Assembly: GCF_021491915.1 (NCBI RefSeq)
Contig: NZ_CP090836.1
Location: 1,226,501 to 1,290,500 of the forward strand
Source of the DNA: Paracoccus everestensis
GTDB lineage: Bacteria; Pseudomonadota; Alphaproteobacteria; Rhodobacterales; Rhodobacteraceae
Direction of reading: 5' to 3'
DNA: 64,000 bases
Under the pieces are notes generated by a model. That model did not search any database and was not told the origin of the DNA. It worked only from the letters and a program-made list of their open reading frames with translations. Positions 46,487-57,763 of the stretch are shown one piece after another; position 1 is the first letter of the stretch, and every line of letters begins with the position of its first letter. A program made the position numbers and the translations under genes.

Positions 46487-47638
46487 ATGACGAATGGTGT
46501 CGGGATCGGGGCACGCTGGGCCGTGTCGGCGCTGTTTTTCGCGAACGGCCTGGTGGTCGGCAGCTGGGCGCCCAAGCTGCCCGCGATGATGGCGCGGCTG
46601 GGCATCGGCGAATCCGTGGCGGGGCTTTTGGTGCTGGCGCTTGGGGTGGGGTCGATCTGCCTGATGCCGGTCTTTGGCGCCTTGGTGGCGCGGCGCGGGT
46701 CGGCCCATGCGGTCAGGCTGGCGGCGGTGTTGTTCACGCCCAGCCTGATCTGGATATCGCTGGCCCCGACGACATGGGCGGTCGCCGCCGCCGTTCTGGT
46801 CTTTGGCGGGCTGATCGGCGGCATGGATGTGGCAATGAACGCCAATGCCGTGGCGGTCGAACGCGCGCGGCGACGGGCGATCATGTCGTCCTGCCACGGA
46901 TTCTGGTCGTTGGGCGGCCTTGCGGGCGCGGGCGGGGGCGGTCTGGCCATTCAGGCATTGGGCGAGATGACCCATGCGTTGATCGTGACCGGCATCGTGG
47001 CCGGGATCCTTGCGATGGCTTTTCCCCGGCTGCTGCGCGACAGCCCGGCGAAGGAACAGAAACATCAGCCCTTGCGTCTGCCGCGCACGCCCCTGCCTTA
47101 CCTGATCGGGGTGATGGCGCTGGCCTCGATGATCCCCGAAGGAGCGATCCTGGACTGGGCTGCGGTTTACCTGCAACGGGAAATGGGCGCGTCCCTGGCG
47201 TTGGCGGGATGGGGCTTTGCGGCCTGCGCGGGAACAATGGCGGTGATGCGGTTTCTGGGCGACGGACTTCGGCGGCGCCACGGCGCGGTCAGGACGCTGC
47301 AGGTCAGCGCGGGGATTGCCATGGCAGGGCTGGCCCTGGCAGGGCTGGCGGGGTCGCCCCTTGTGGCGCTTATGGGCTTTGGCCTGGCGGGGATCGGCAT
47401 TGCGAACATGGTCCCCATCGCTTTTTCGGCGTCGGGCAATGTGCCGGGTCTGGCACAGGGGGTGGGCCTGTCGGTTGTCACGACCATGGGTTATTCCGGC
47501 ATCCTGCTGGCGCCTGGCAGCATCGGGTTCCTGGCCGAGCGGACAGGCTTTTCAGTCATCTACCTAGGCTTGTCGCTGTTGCTTCTGGTGCCATTGCTGA
47601 TGTCGCCCCTGGCGCGGACCGCCGATTTCGAGGGTTAG
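46487..47638 (+). CDS. MFS transporter
   Basis: A 383-residue polytopic protein of the major facilitator superfamily with about 12 hydrophobic segments. The N-terminal half shows SALFFANGLVVGSWAPKLPAM, LMPVFGALVARRGSAHAVRL (the loop 2-3 motif) and GGLIGGMDVAMNANAVAVE. The latter NxNxxxVE-like helix occurs in the YbjJ-type MFS branch. The C-terminal half has GFAACAGTMAVMRFLGDGLRRRHG and TTMGYSGILLAPGSIGFLAE. The substrate is unknown. ATG at 46487 is used; a GTG three bases earlier overlaps it. Its end overlaps the convergent LysE gene by four bases. Confidence 0.85.
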   Translation: MTNGVGIGARWAVSALFFANGLVVGSWAPKLPAMMARLGIGESVAGLLVLALGVGSICLMPVFGALVARRGSAHAVRLAAVLFTPSLIWISLAPTTWAVAAAVLVFGGLIGGMDVAMNANAVAVERARRRAIMSSCHGFWSLGGLAGAGGGGLAIQALGEMTHALIVTGIVAGILAMAFPRLLRDSPAKEQKHQPLRLPRTPLPYLIGVMALASMIPEGAILDWAAVYLQREMGASLALAGWGFAACAGTMAVMRFLGDGLRRRHGAVRTLQVSAGIAMAGLALAGLAGSPLVALMGFGLAGIGIANMVPIAFSASGNVPGLAQGVGLSVVTTMGYSGILLAPGSIGFLAERTGFSVIYLGLSLLLLVPLLMSPLARTADFEG

Positions 47639-48216
47639 GCCCGCACCACGCCCGCAACCAGCATCACCGACACAATCGCCAGCCAGACCGAAGCCGCGCG
47701 TTGGATCACCCCCATCCGCCCCATGCCGCCCTGTCCTCGTTGGGCGAGGCATCCGGCCCCGCCCCAGATCATGGCCACGCTGGCGGCCGTCATGCAGAAC
47801 AGCGCCAACCGGCCTGCAAATTCCGGCGCATCGGGGCTTGGCAGCAGGACAAGGGCAATGATCAGCGCCTTGGGGTTCAGGACCGTCGTCGCATAAACCC
47901 GCCGCGCCGTGATGTCGCCGCCCGGCTGGGCCAGCGATCCGTGTCCCCACAGCTTGACGGACAGGAGCATCACCCAGGCCGCCGCAGCCAGCTTGGTCGC
48001 CTGCGCGACCACCGGAAAGTCCGCCAGCAGGCTGTGGCCCAGGAACGCCAAGGGCAGGATCGTGGTCAGATAGCCCAGGATTTCCGCCGGAAGCAGCCGA
48101 GCCACACGGCGCAGACCTGCCGAGGCCCCGGCAAGGCCCATCAGGGTATTGGTGGGGCCGGGCGTCAGCAGCAGCCCCAGAACGGTGGTAAGAAAGGCGG
48201 CAAGGGTCATGATCAT
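47635..48216 (-). CDS. LysE/RhtB-family amino acid exporter
   Basis: A 193-residue membrane protein with about five or six helices. It opens MIMTLAAFLTTVLGLLLTPGPTNTLMGLAGA, the PGP motif that marks LysE-type translocators, followed by LPAEILGYLTTILPLAFLGHSL and VMLLSVKLWGHGS. Members export lysine, arginine, homoserine or threonine; the substrate cannot be told. The start may be 48216 or 48210 (two Met codons). It is monocistronic, or shares transcription with the panCB pair upstream on the same strand, which ends 63 bases before it. Confidence 0.85.
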   Translation of the reverse strand: MIMTLAAFLTTVLGLLLTPGPTNTLMGLAGASAGLRRVARLLPAEILGYLTTILPLAFLGHSLLADFPVVAQATKLAAAAWVMLLSVKLWGHGSLAQPGGDITARRVYATTVLNPKALIIALVLLPSPDAPEFAGRLALFCMTAASVAMIWGGAGCLAQRGQGGMGRMGVIQRAASVWLAIVSVMLVAGVVRA

Positions 48217-48279
48217 CCGCTGCGTTGGTCAATGCGGCAGATACCGACTTGCCTGCCGTGCGGCCTTGATCTGGGTCAG

Positions 48280-49089
48280 TCAGCGATAGACGTTGTCATC
48301 CCCCGGAAAGCTTCGGTCCCGCACCGCTGCGGCATAATCCGCGATGGCGCGGTCGGCCGCCGCCCCCAGTTCCGCGAAGCTGCACACGAAGCGCGGCACC
48401 CGTGCGGTCAGGCCCAGCATGTCGTCCAGCACCAGGATCTGGCCGTCGCATCGGGCCGAGGCACCGATGCCGATGGTGGGCAGGGCGACAGCCTCGGTGA
48501 TGCGGTCGGCCAGGGCCTCGACCACGCCTTCCACCACGATGGAAAAGGCCCCGGCCTCGGCCACATCCACGGCGTCCTGCAGATGGCCCGCCCAGCTGTC
48601 GGTGTCCCGCCCCTGGGTCTTGAAGCCGCCCAGGGTATGGGTGGCCTGCGGGGTCAGTCCGACATGGCCCATCACGGGAATGCCGCGTTCGGTCAGGAAC
48701 CGGATGGTGGGCGCCATGCGGCTACCCCCTTCCAGCTTGACGGCCCCGCAGCCGGTCTCGCCCATGATCCGGGCGGCGTTGCGGAAGGCCTGCCCGGGGC
48801 TTTCCTCGTAGCTGCCGAAGGGCATGTCGATCACCACCATCGCGCGGCTGCTACCCCGCATCACCGCCTGGCCGTGCAGGATCATCATCTCGGTCGTGAC
48901 GCCGATGGTCGAGGGCAGGCCATGGACCACCATGCCCAGGCTGTCGCCCACCAGGATGATCTCGGCATGGGGATCGATCAGTGCCGCCATCGGCGCGCTA
49001 TAGGCAGTCAGCGCGACAATGGGCGTCCCACCCTTTCGGGCGGCGATCTGGGGGGCGGTGATGCGCCGGACAGGGGCTTGGGCGGACAT
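48280..49089 (-). CDS. panB: 3-methyl-2-oxobutanoate hydroxymethyltransferase
   Basis: A 269-residue (beta/alpha)8 enzyme for pantothenate synthesis. It transfers a hydroxymethyl group from 5,10-methylene-tetrahydrofolate to ketoisovalerate, giving ketopantoate. It has [46 protein letters not shown] (metal-binding Asp), [33 protein letters not shown] and [24 protein letters not shown]. It follows panC by five bases on the same strand, the usual panC-panB pair supplying the precursor of coenzyme A. Confidence 0.95.
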   Translation of the reverse strand: MSAQAPVRRITAPQIAARKGGTPIVALTAYSAPMAALIDPHAEIILVGDSLGMVVHGLPSTIGVTTEMMILHGQAVMRGSSRAMVVIDMPFGSYEESPGQAFRNAARIMGETGCGAVKLEGGSRMAPTIRFLTERGIPVMGHVGLTPQATHTLGGFKTQGRDTDSWAGHLQDAVDVAEAGAFSIVVEGVVEALADRITEAVALPTIGIGASARCDGQILVLDDMLGLTARVPRFVCSFAELGAAADRAIADYAAAVRDRSFPGDDNVYR

Positions 49090-49094
49090 GGGTA

Positions 49095-49946
49095 TCAGCC
49101 TTTCGGATGGGCGACACGTTGGTCGATCAGCAGCACGTCGCCAAAGCGGACAGCCAGCAGGATCACCACGGGGGCCTGGATGGAAGCGATGCGCGACAGG
49201 TCGGCCGCGTCGCGGATGTCGATGGAGCGGACATGAGCCAAGGGTTCGGTCCCGATGATGCGGCGCATCTCGGCGCGGATGGCGGACAGGGGCGCACCAT
49301 CCGTGACCATCTGCGTGGCCTGGTCCAATCCGCGGTTCAGCACCGGGGCGGCTGCGCGTTCGGCAGGCGACAGGCGCCTGTTGCGCGAGGACATGGCCAG
49401 CCCGTCCGCCTCGCGCACCGTGGGCACGGACAGGATCTGCACCGGCACGTCCAGGTCGGCCACCATCTGCCGGATCACGGCGAGCTGCTGGTAGTCCTTT
49501 TCGCCAAAGGCCGCCGCGTCGGGCTGCACGATGTTGAAGAGCTTCGTCACCACCGTCGCCACGCCGCGGAAATGGCCGGGTCGCAGGCGGCCCATCAGCA
49601 TCCGCGACAGGCCGGTGACCTCGACCACGGTCTGTGCGCCGGTACGATAGATGTCGGCGACGCTTGGAAGGAACACCGCGTCGCAGCCGGCCTGTTCCAG
49701 CAGGGCGAGGTCGTTTTCCTCGTCGCGCGGATAACTCGCCAGATCCTCGTTCGGGCCGAACTGCGTGGGGTTCACGAAGATCGACACGACCACCTGCCCG
49801 CCGCCTTGCGCATCAAGCCAATCACGGGCATGGGCCAGCAGCGACAGGTGCCCCTCATGCAGCGCGCCCATGGTCGGCACCAGGGCCACAAGCCCCGCGC
49901 CTCTTCGCCAATCGCGCATCGCCCGCCTGTCGCAGCAAATCTGCAT
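49095..49946 (-). CDS. panC: Pantothenate synthetase
   Basis: A 283-residue enzyme that condenses pantoate and beta-alanine with ATP. It shows [19 protein letters not shown] (the HIGH-like motif), [64 protein letters not shown] (a KDYQQ block characteristic of the family) and [18 protein letters not shown] (the second ATP-binding signature). It leads the panCB operon. The upstream intergenic region shared with the divergent dehydrogenase gene contains two inverted repeats. Length and motifs are normal. Confidence 0.95.
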   Translation of the reverse strand: MQICCDRRAMRDWRRGAGLVALVPTMGALHEGHLSLLAHARDWLDAQGGGQVVVSIFVNPTQFGPNEDLASYPRDEENDLALLEQAGCDAVFLPSVADIYRTGAQTVVEVTGLSRMLMGRLRPGHFRGVATVVTKLFNIVQPDAAAFGEKDYQQLAVIRQMVADLDVPVQILSVPTVREADGLAMSSRNRRLSPAERAAAPVLNRGLDQATQMVTDGAPLSAIRAEMRRIIGTEPLAHVRSIDIRDAADLSRIASIQAPVVILLAVRFGDVLLIDQRVAHPKG

Positions 49947-50003
49947 TCCGGCCCCCGTTCCTGGTGGCGCGCACCCTAAGGGACCACGACAGATTCGCGC
50001 AAG

Positions 50004-50050
50004 TGCTGCACTGCAGCATGTCGTTTTTCGCCATTATAGGTCGGGCCTAT
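50004..50050. promoter_or_regulatory. Inverted repeats in the panC/dehydrogenase divergent region
   Basis: TGCTGCA (50004-50010) and TGCAGCA (50012-50018) form a 7+1+7 inverted repeat. ATAGG (50036-50040) and CCTAT (50046-50050) form a second, shorter one with a 5-base spacer. TTATAG at 50035-50040 could serve as a -10 box for the downstream gene. They are plausible operators; no regulator is assigned. Confidence 0.4.
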
Positions 50051-50113
50051 CGAACCGCCTGGCGCAAGCCGTGGCACTAACGGACACAACAACAGGCCCA
50101 AGGAGTCGCGTGG

Positions 50114-52606
50114 ATGAAGTCGCATGTAAAGGTTCTTGTCGTCGGGGGCGGCGCGGTCGGCTGCGGCGTCGCGCTGCATCTGGCCCGTGTGGGATGGGAC
50201 ACGATGCTGGTCGAACGCGACGAACTGACGGCCGGGTCCACCTGGCACGCGGCGGGCCTGCTGCCGCTGTTCAACATGAATTACGCGACGACCCATATTC
50301 ACGACTATTCGGTCAAGCTTTATGCGGACCTTGAATCGCAGACCGGGCTGAATGCGGGCTTTACCCGTTGCGGCAACCTGCGCATGGCGCAGACCGACGC
50401 GCGGATCGACGAATACATGCTGTATTCCGCCACCGCCGAGACCGTGGGGATTGAGCATCAGTTCCTGACCCCGCAGCAGATCAAGGACCGCTGGCCGCTG
50501 GTCCGCACCGAGGATCTGAAGGGCGCGCTGTTCCACCCGACAGACGGCTATATCAACCCCGCGGACGTGACCCAGGCCATGGCAAAGGGCGCGCGCATGG
50601 CAGGGGCCACCATCGAGCGTAAGATCCAGGTCAACGGGTATCACTGGACCGGGTCCGAATGGATCGTGACCTGCGAGAAGCTGGTGGAAAAGGGCGGCAA
50701 CCTGGTCGGTTCGGGCGAGGCGTTCGAGATCCGGGCCGAGCACGTGGTGACCGCCACCGGCAACCACGCGCAGCGCACCGCGCGCCTGCTGGGCATCAAG
50801 ATCCCCGCGATCCCGGTCGAGCACCAGTATATCGTCACCGAACCTGACCCGGCCTTGGTGAAATGGCGCGCCGAGGGCAACCCGGAACATCCGGTCCTGC
50901 GCGATGCCGACGCCAAGTGGTATGTGCGCGAGGAGCGCGGCGGCTGGATCCTGGGACCATACGAAAGGAACGCCCCCGCGCGGTTCCTGTATGACGTGCC
51001 CGAATCCTTCCGCGCCGACCTGTTCCCGCTGGATCTGGAACGGATCGAGGAGGAATACATGTCCATGATCCACCGGCTTCCGACATCCGAAACGGTGGGG
51101 CTGAAGGACGACTATAACGGCCCGATCTGCTATACCCCCGACGGCAACCCGCTGGTCGGACCGGCCCCGGGCCTGCGCAACATGTGGCTGGCCGAGGGCT
51201 TCAGCTTTGGCATCACCGCAGCGGGCGGCGTCGGCCATTACCTGACGCAGATGATGGTGGAAGGAGAGGCCGAGATCGACATGGCCTCGCTGGACCCGCG
51301 CCGTTTTGGCGGCTGGATGACGACCGAATATGCCGCCCGCAAGAACGAGGAGGCGTATGAGAATGTGTTCGTCCTGCACCACCCGGATGAGGAACGCGAA
51401 GCCTGCCGGCCCTTGCGGACCTCGCCCGCCTTTGACCGGCAAAAGACGCGGGGCGCGCAGTTCGGGCAGGTGAACGGCTGGGAACGCCCGAATTACTACG
51501 CGCCCGAAGGCTTCAACGACCACGACAGCCGCAGCTTCCGTCGCGGCGGCTGGTGGCAATATGCGAAGGCCGAGGCAGAGGCTGTCCGCAACGCGGCAGG
51601 CCTGATCGACGCGACCGCCTTTGCCAAGCACACCGTCACGGGACCGGGCGCGACGGCTTTCCTGGACTGGCTGACCACCAACAAGCTGCCCAAGGTCGGT
51701 CGCATCAACCTGACCTATGCGCTGACCGACGCGGGCACCACGCGGACCGAATACACCATCGTCCGGCTGGCCGAGGACAGCTATTACCTTGTGTCAGCCG
51801 GTGCCTGGGCGGCCTATGACGGGGATCATCTGGTCAAGTCTGCCGAGGATTTCATGGCGGCGGGCGGCGGATACGTCGGCATCCAGGACGTGACGACCCA
51901 GTGGGGCGTCTTTGCCATCGCCGGACCCGCGTCGCGCGACATCATGGCGAACCTTATCCGCGATGCGCAGCCGGAAACCGCCCTGTCGAACAAGCGGTTT
52001 CCCTGGCTGTCGGCCAAGCGGATCGAACTGGGCATGGTGCCGGTCAACGCCATCCGCGTGGCCTATACCGGCGAGCTTGGCTGGGAACTGCACCACCCGA
52101 TCGAGATGCAGAACCACCTGTTCGACCGGCTGATGGAGGCGGGCGAGCCATTGGGCATGAAGCTGGTCGGCGCGCGGGCGCAGAACTGGCTGCGGCAGGA
52201 AAAATCCTATCGCGCCTTCGGCACCGAACTGGGCCGCGACGCGACCCCGCTGGAGGCCGGGCTGGACCGTTTCGTGGACCTGTCCAAGGAGTTCCGGGGC
52301 AAGGCCGCGATGGAGGCAAAGGGCATCCGGTCCCTTTGCGTCACCCTGCTGATCGACGGGCCGCAGGACGCCGATCCTTGGGGCCGCGAGGGGATCTTCC
52401 TCGACGGACAAAAGGTCGGGCGCCTGACCTCGGGCGGATATTCGGCGGCATTCGGCAAGCAGATTGGCATGGGCTATGTCCGGCCCGACCTGGCTGCGCC
52501 CGGAACCAAGGTCAAGGTCCGTATGTTCCGCGAATTGTGGGATGCCGAGGTGACCGAGGACAGCCCTTATGACCCGCAGAACGCCCGGATCCGCTTGGAC
52601 GGCTGA
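50114..52606 (+). CDS. Dimethylglycine/sarcosine dehydrogenase-family flavoprotein with GcvT domains
   Basis: An 830-residue fused enzyme. The N-terminal FAD domain has KVLVVGGGAVGCGVALHLARVG and GSTWHAAGLLPLF, whose His is where FAD attaches covalently in this family. The linker FGGWMTTEYAARKNEEAYENVF follows. The C-terminal folate-binding GcvT-like half includes IDATAFAKHTVTGPGATAFLDWL, VTTQWGVFAIAGPASRDIM, RVAYTGELGWELHHPIEMQ and VGRLTSGGYSAAFGKQIGMGYV. It oxidatively demethylates dimethylglycine or sarcosine and hands the one-carbon unit to tetrahydrofolate. Which N-methyl amine is preferred is not clear. It stands alone, divergent from panC and convergent with a TetR gene. Confidence 0.9.
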   Translation: MKSHVKVLVVGGGAVGCGVALHLARVGWDTMLVERDELTAGSTWHAAGLLPLFNMNYATTHIHDYSVKLYADLESQTGLNAGFTRCGNLRMAQTDARIDEYMLYSATAETVGIEHQFLTPQQIKDRWPLVRTEDLKGALFHPTDGYINPADVTQAMAKGARMAGATIERKIQVNGYHWTGSEWIVTCEKLVEKGGNLVGSGEAFEIRAEHVVTATGNHAQRTARLLGIKIPAIPVEHQYIVTEPDPALVKWRAEGNPEHPVLRDADAKWYVREERGGWILGPYERNAPARFLYDVPESFRADLFPLDLERIEEEYMSMIHRLPTSETVGLKDDYNGPICYTPDGNPLVGPAPGLRNMWLAEGFSFGITAAGGVGHYLTQMMVEGEAEIDMASLDPRRFGGWMTTEYAARKNEEAYENVFVLHHPDEEREACRPLRTSPAFDRQKTRGAQFGQVNGWERPNYYAPEGFNDHDSRSFRRGGWWQYAKAEAEAVRNAAGLIDATAFAKHTVTGPGATAFLDWLTTNKLPKVGRINLTYALTDAGTTRTEYTIVRLAEDSYYLVSAGAWAAYDGDHLVKSAEDFMAAGGGYVGIQDVTTQWGVFAIAGPASRDIMANLIRDAQPETALSNKRFPWLSAKRIELGMVPVNAIRVAYTGELGWELHHPIEMQNHLFDRLMEAGEPLGMKLVGARAQNWLRQEKSYRAFGTELGRDATPLEAGLDRFVDLSKEFRGKAAMEAKGIRSLCVTLLIDGPQDADPWGREGIFLDGQKVGRLTSGGYSAAFGKQIGMGYVRPDLAAPGTKVKVRMFRELWDAEVTEDSPYDPQNARIRLDG

Positions 52607-52627
52607 ACGACAGTCTGCGCCTGCCGG

Positions 52628-53197
52628 TCAGCCGACCAGCAGGCGCAGGGCATCCTCGTAGGATGACAGGTTGACCGGGGTGTCGGACGGATAGGGCTGA
52701 TCCATGTTCAGCGCCGCAAAGCCATGGGTCAGCGCCCAGACCGCCGTTTCAAAGGGCGCGGCAGGGCGGTCGCGGGCAAAGGGCGTGCAGCCTTCCTGAA
52801 TTACCCTATAGGTGGCGCGCGACACCCGGCGCAAGCAGTCATCCTGTGCCGGCAACTGGTCGAACATCAGCAGGAACAGTGCCCGCCTGCGCCGCGCAAA
52901 GCAGATATAGGCCAGGTTGACGGCCAGCAGGCGCTGGAACGGATCGGCGTGCGGAAGCATGGCGTCGCGCGCGCCGGTCAGTTCGTGCCGGAAACTGCGG
53001 AAACCTTTCGTGGCAATGGCGATCCGCAGGCCAGGAAGTCCGCTGAAATGATGGGCCGGTGCCGCATGGGACACACCCGCCCGTGCAGCAATGCGCCGCA
53101 GGGTCAAAGCTTCGGAGCCTTCCTCGTCCAGAAGCGCCAGGCCGGCGTCGATCAGCGATTGGGGCAGGTCACCGCGCGGAGGCATCCCTATCTCCAT
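52628..53197 (-). CDS. TetR-family transcriptional regulator
   Basis: A 189-residue repressor-type regulator. The N-terminal DNA-binding domain is LPQSLIDAGLALLDEEGSEALTLRRIAARAGVSHAAPAHHFSGLPGLRIAIATKG, the standard TetR helix-turn-helix with the HHFSG turn. The C-terminal ligand-binding domain resembles the TetR_C_33/WHG-like branch (YICFARRRRALFLLMFD, AVWALTHGFAALNMD). The ligand is unknown. A start at 53185 (MPPRGDLPQ) is an alternative to 53197. It is convergent with the dehydrogenase gene 21 bases away, so control of that gene is possible but not implied by position. Confidence 0.87.
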   Translation of the reverse strand: MEIGMPPRGDLPQSLIDAGLALLDEEGSEALTLRRIAARAGVSHAAPAHHFSGLPGLRIAIATKGFRSFRHELTGARDAMLPHADPFQRLLAVNLAYICFARRRRALFLLMFDQLPAQDDCLRRVSRATYRVIQEGCTPFARDRPAAPFETAVWALTHGFAALNMDQPYPSDTPVNLSSYEDALRLLVG

Positions 53198-53460
53198 TAC
53201 TCAACTTGACAGTGTAAAGATAATTGCCGATGGTGCCGTGTCCCGATTGGTTAACGGCACGCTGGCGAGCGAGACGGCCGTGTCTTGTTGTGTTTTGATG
53301 AGGGGTTTCTGGACGGCCCGCTTAAGCTCTGGTCTGTAATTTTTTGTCTTATGTTTCAATGGTGGTCAGGCCAGAGCTCTTTCGGGCTGTCGGGCATATC
53401 CGTTTGCACCATCATAAGCGTCGCTGCAGATTCTGCAACCATAAGGCGAGAAATTTTGCG
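53198..53460. other. AT-richer intergenic stretch upstream of the TetR gene
   Basis: I see no credible gene here. It holds the TetR promoter region near 53205-53235 and an imperfect inverted repeat: AGCTCTGGTC near 53323-53332 against GGCCAGAGCT near 53370-53379, with about 35 bases of mostly AT sequence between. It might be a terminator-like or structured transcript end; unassigned. Confidence 0.4.
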
Positions 53461-53510
53461 CTCCAAAACAAAAAAGCCGAACCCGAAGGTTCGGCTTTTT
53501 TGTTTTGGAG
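53461..53510 (-). terminator. Long perfect palindrome at the tRNA-Gly 3' end, bidirectional terminator
   Basis: The arms of 23 bp (53461-53483 and 53488-53510) are perfectly complementary around a CGAA loop. The core is GCCGAACC/GGTTCGGC flanked by A6 and T6 runs, an intrinsic terminator in both directions. The right arm includes the CCA end of tRNA-Gly, so the left arm carries a mirror copy of that CCA-proximal sequence. Confidence 0.88.
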
Positions 53511-53580
53511 CGGGCGATGAGATTCGAACTCACGACCCTAACCTTGGCAAGGTTATGCTCTACCCCTGAGCTACGCCCGC
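53506..53580 (-). tRNA. tRNA-Gly (anticodon GCC)
   Basis: On the minus strand the 7-bp acceptor GCGGGCG (53580-53574) pairs with CGCCCGC (53516-53510). The D arm has GCTCAGGGGTAGAGC, the anticodon loop is CTTGCCAA with GCC reading glycine GGC/GGU codons, and the T arm is GTGAGTTCGAATCTCAT. The discriminator base is T and CCA is encoded (53508-53506). A palindromic terminator follows directly. Confidence 0.97.
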
Positions 53581-53704
53581 ATCCGTACCGTCGACCTCGG
53601 CCTTCGGTAGGCGGTGATTTATGGGACTGCGGCGGGGGGTGCAAGAGGAAAAATCACCAACCATCGCGAAATTTTCAGCGGCGTTGACAGGGCGGGCAAA
53701 GCAC

Positions 53705-54352
53705 GTGACCTTGCCGGAAAGAAAGGCGGGCAGGGTGGCGGCAGCCGATCAGCTTTCGGATTTCGTACGTCATGCGATGGCGGGCGGCCATGACGCAGCC
53801 AGCATCCGGGCCGCGCTTGGCCAGGCAGGCTGGACAGAGTCCGAAATCGACCAGGCCCTGACGGCTTGGCACCCGGGCGGCAGCCTGCCTCCGGTGCCGC
53901 GCCCGCGCGCCTATGTTTCCGCGCGCGAGGCGATGCTCTATGCGCTGCTGATGATCGCCCTGGTGCTGGTCTGCTTTCATGTCCTGCGGCTGGGATTTCA
54001 GGTGATCGACGGGGCGATTCCCGATCTGGCGCAATCCGGGGCACCTGACAGCTGGTCCATGCGCTTTTCCATCGCTGCCGTTATTGCCTTTCTGCCGCTG
54101 TTCGTGCTGCTAGATGGACGGATGGCCCGCCGCGGCCCCGGCGGGCAGCCGCAGCGCCGGTCTCAGGCGCGGCGGATTTTTGCCTCGGTCACGGTGCTGG
54201 TTGCCGCTCTGGTCCTGCTGGGGGATGTGGTGGCAGCGGTTTATGCGTTCCTGTCGGGCGACCTGACGCTGCGACTGGCGGCCAAGCTGGCCCTGGTCGC
54301 CTTGACCGGCCTTTTGGTTGCGGCCTGTTATCGCGAGGATCTGGATGGTTAG
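53705..54352 (+). CDS. DUF5671-like membrane protein
   Basis: A 215-residue protein. An N-terminal soluble helical segment (LSDFVRHAMAGGHDAASIRAALGQAGWTESEIDQALTAW) resembles a UBA-like helical bundle found ahead of DUF5671 domains. About four membrane helices follow: AMLYALLMIALVLVCFHVL, SIAAVIAFLPLFVLL, ASVTVLVAALVLLGDVVAAV and LALVALTGLLVAACY. The function is unknown. The GTG at 53705 is the likely start because upstream in-frame residues show no pattern and would overlap the tRNA flank. The stop overlaps the next gene's ATG, so the two form a coupled pair. Confidence 0.65.
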   Translation: MTLPERKAGRVAAADQLSDFVRHAMAGGHDAASIRAALGQAGWTESEIDQALTAWHPGGSLPPVPRPRAYVSAREAMLYALLMIALVLVCFHVLRLGFQVIDGAIPDLAQSGAPDSWSMRFSIAAVIAFLPLFVLLDGRMARRGPGGQPQRRSQARRIFASVTVLVAALVLLGDVVAAVYAFLSGDLTLRLAAKLALVALTGLLVAACYREDLDG

Positions 54353-54722
54353 GCGGTGGCCGGTCTGGGCGCTGACGGCCCTTTCCCTGGCGGTGCTGGC
54401 CGCCGGGCTGGCCGCAACGGGCGGTCCCGCCCAAGGCCGCGCGGAACGGCGGGATCAGACCCGTTCGATGGACTTGTCCGGGATCCAGGGCCTGCTGATC
54501 TGCAAGGCCCATCAGGATCGGCGCCTGGGCACCGATCCGACCCCGACCGAGGCCTGTCCCATGACTCCGCGCCTGGCCGATCCCTTTACCGCCGCGCCAT
54601 ACCGGATCGAACTGATCGCGCCCGACACGATCCGCCTGTGCGCCGCCTTCGAACTCCCGCCCCGAGGCGATGGCGGATTCGATGAATCGGGCTGCATCAT
54701 CCAGCAGGTGACATTGCCCTGA
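54345..54722 (+). CDS. Small exported protein, unknown function
   Basis: A 125-residue protein with an N-terminal hydrophobic segment (WALTALSLAVLAAGLAATGG) that could be a signal peptide or membrane anchor. Three Cys residues follow (LLICKAHQDRR, TEACPMTPRL, RLCAAFELP) and a fourth near the C-terminus (ESGCIIQQVTLP). The even number of Cys suggests disulfides in the periplasm. I recognise no family. It overlaps the DUF5671-like gene by eight bases and likely works with it at the inner membrane. It is convergent with uvrA, six bases away. Confidence 0.55.
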   Translation: MVRRWPVWALTALSLAVLAAGLAATGGPAQGRAERRDQTRSMDLSGIQGLLICKAHQDRRLGTDPTPTEACPMTPRLADPFTAAPYRIELIAPDTIRLCAAFELPPRGDGGFDESGCIIQQVTLP

Positions 54723-54727
54723 GGGGG

Positions 54728-57580
<2,853 letters not shown>

Positions 57581-57646
57581 GCTGTGTCCCTGGCCGACCA
57601 AGCGCATCACATAGGGACAACGCGCCGAAAAGCAACCGCAGAATGG

Positions 57647-57661
57647 GAACATCCCGCGAAC
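57647..57661. promoter_or_regulatory. Alphaproteobacterial SOS (LexA) box at uvrA
   Basis: GAAC-ATCCCGC-GAAC, that is GTTC-N7-GTTC on the uvrA strand, is an exact match to the direct-repeat SOS box known for alphaproteobacterial LexA. It lies 67 bases upstream of the uvrA start and about 100 upstream of pyc, so DNA damage should derepress uvrA. Confidence 0.85.
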
Positions 57662-57763
57662 ACGACCTTGCGTAAACCTTTTGTTGCAGGCGTGGTATGG
57701 TGCCGCTTGCGCTGCGCTGCGGCGTCGCTAGTCTCTCGCGCAACTGCGAAGGGGGACCGCGCG

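Noticed and set aside
53285..53644. Open frames on both strands across the tRNA region, with segments like RSSGVEHNLAKVRVVSSNLI and GDEIRTHDPNLGKV
   Set aside because: These are the well-known spurious translations of a tRNA gene; the tRNA-Gly structure explains the sequence.
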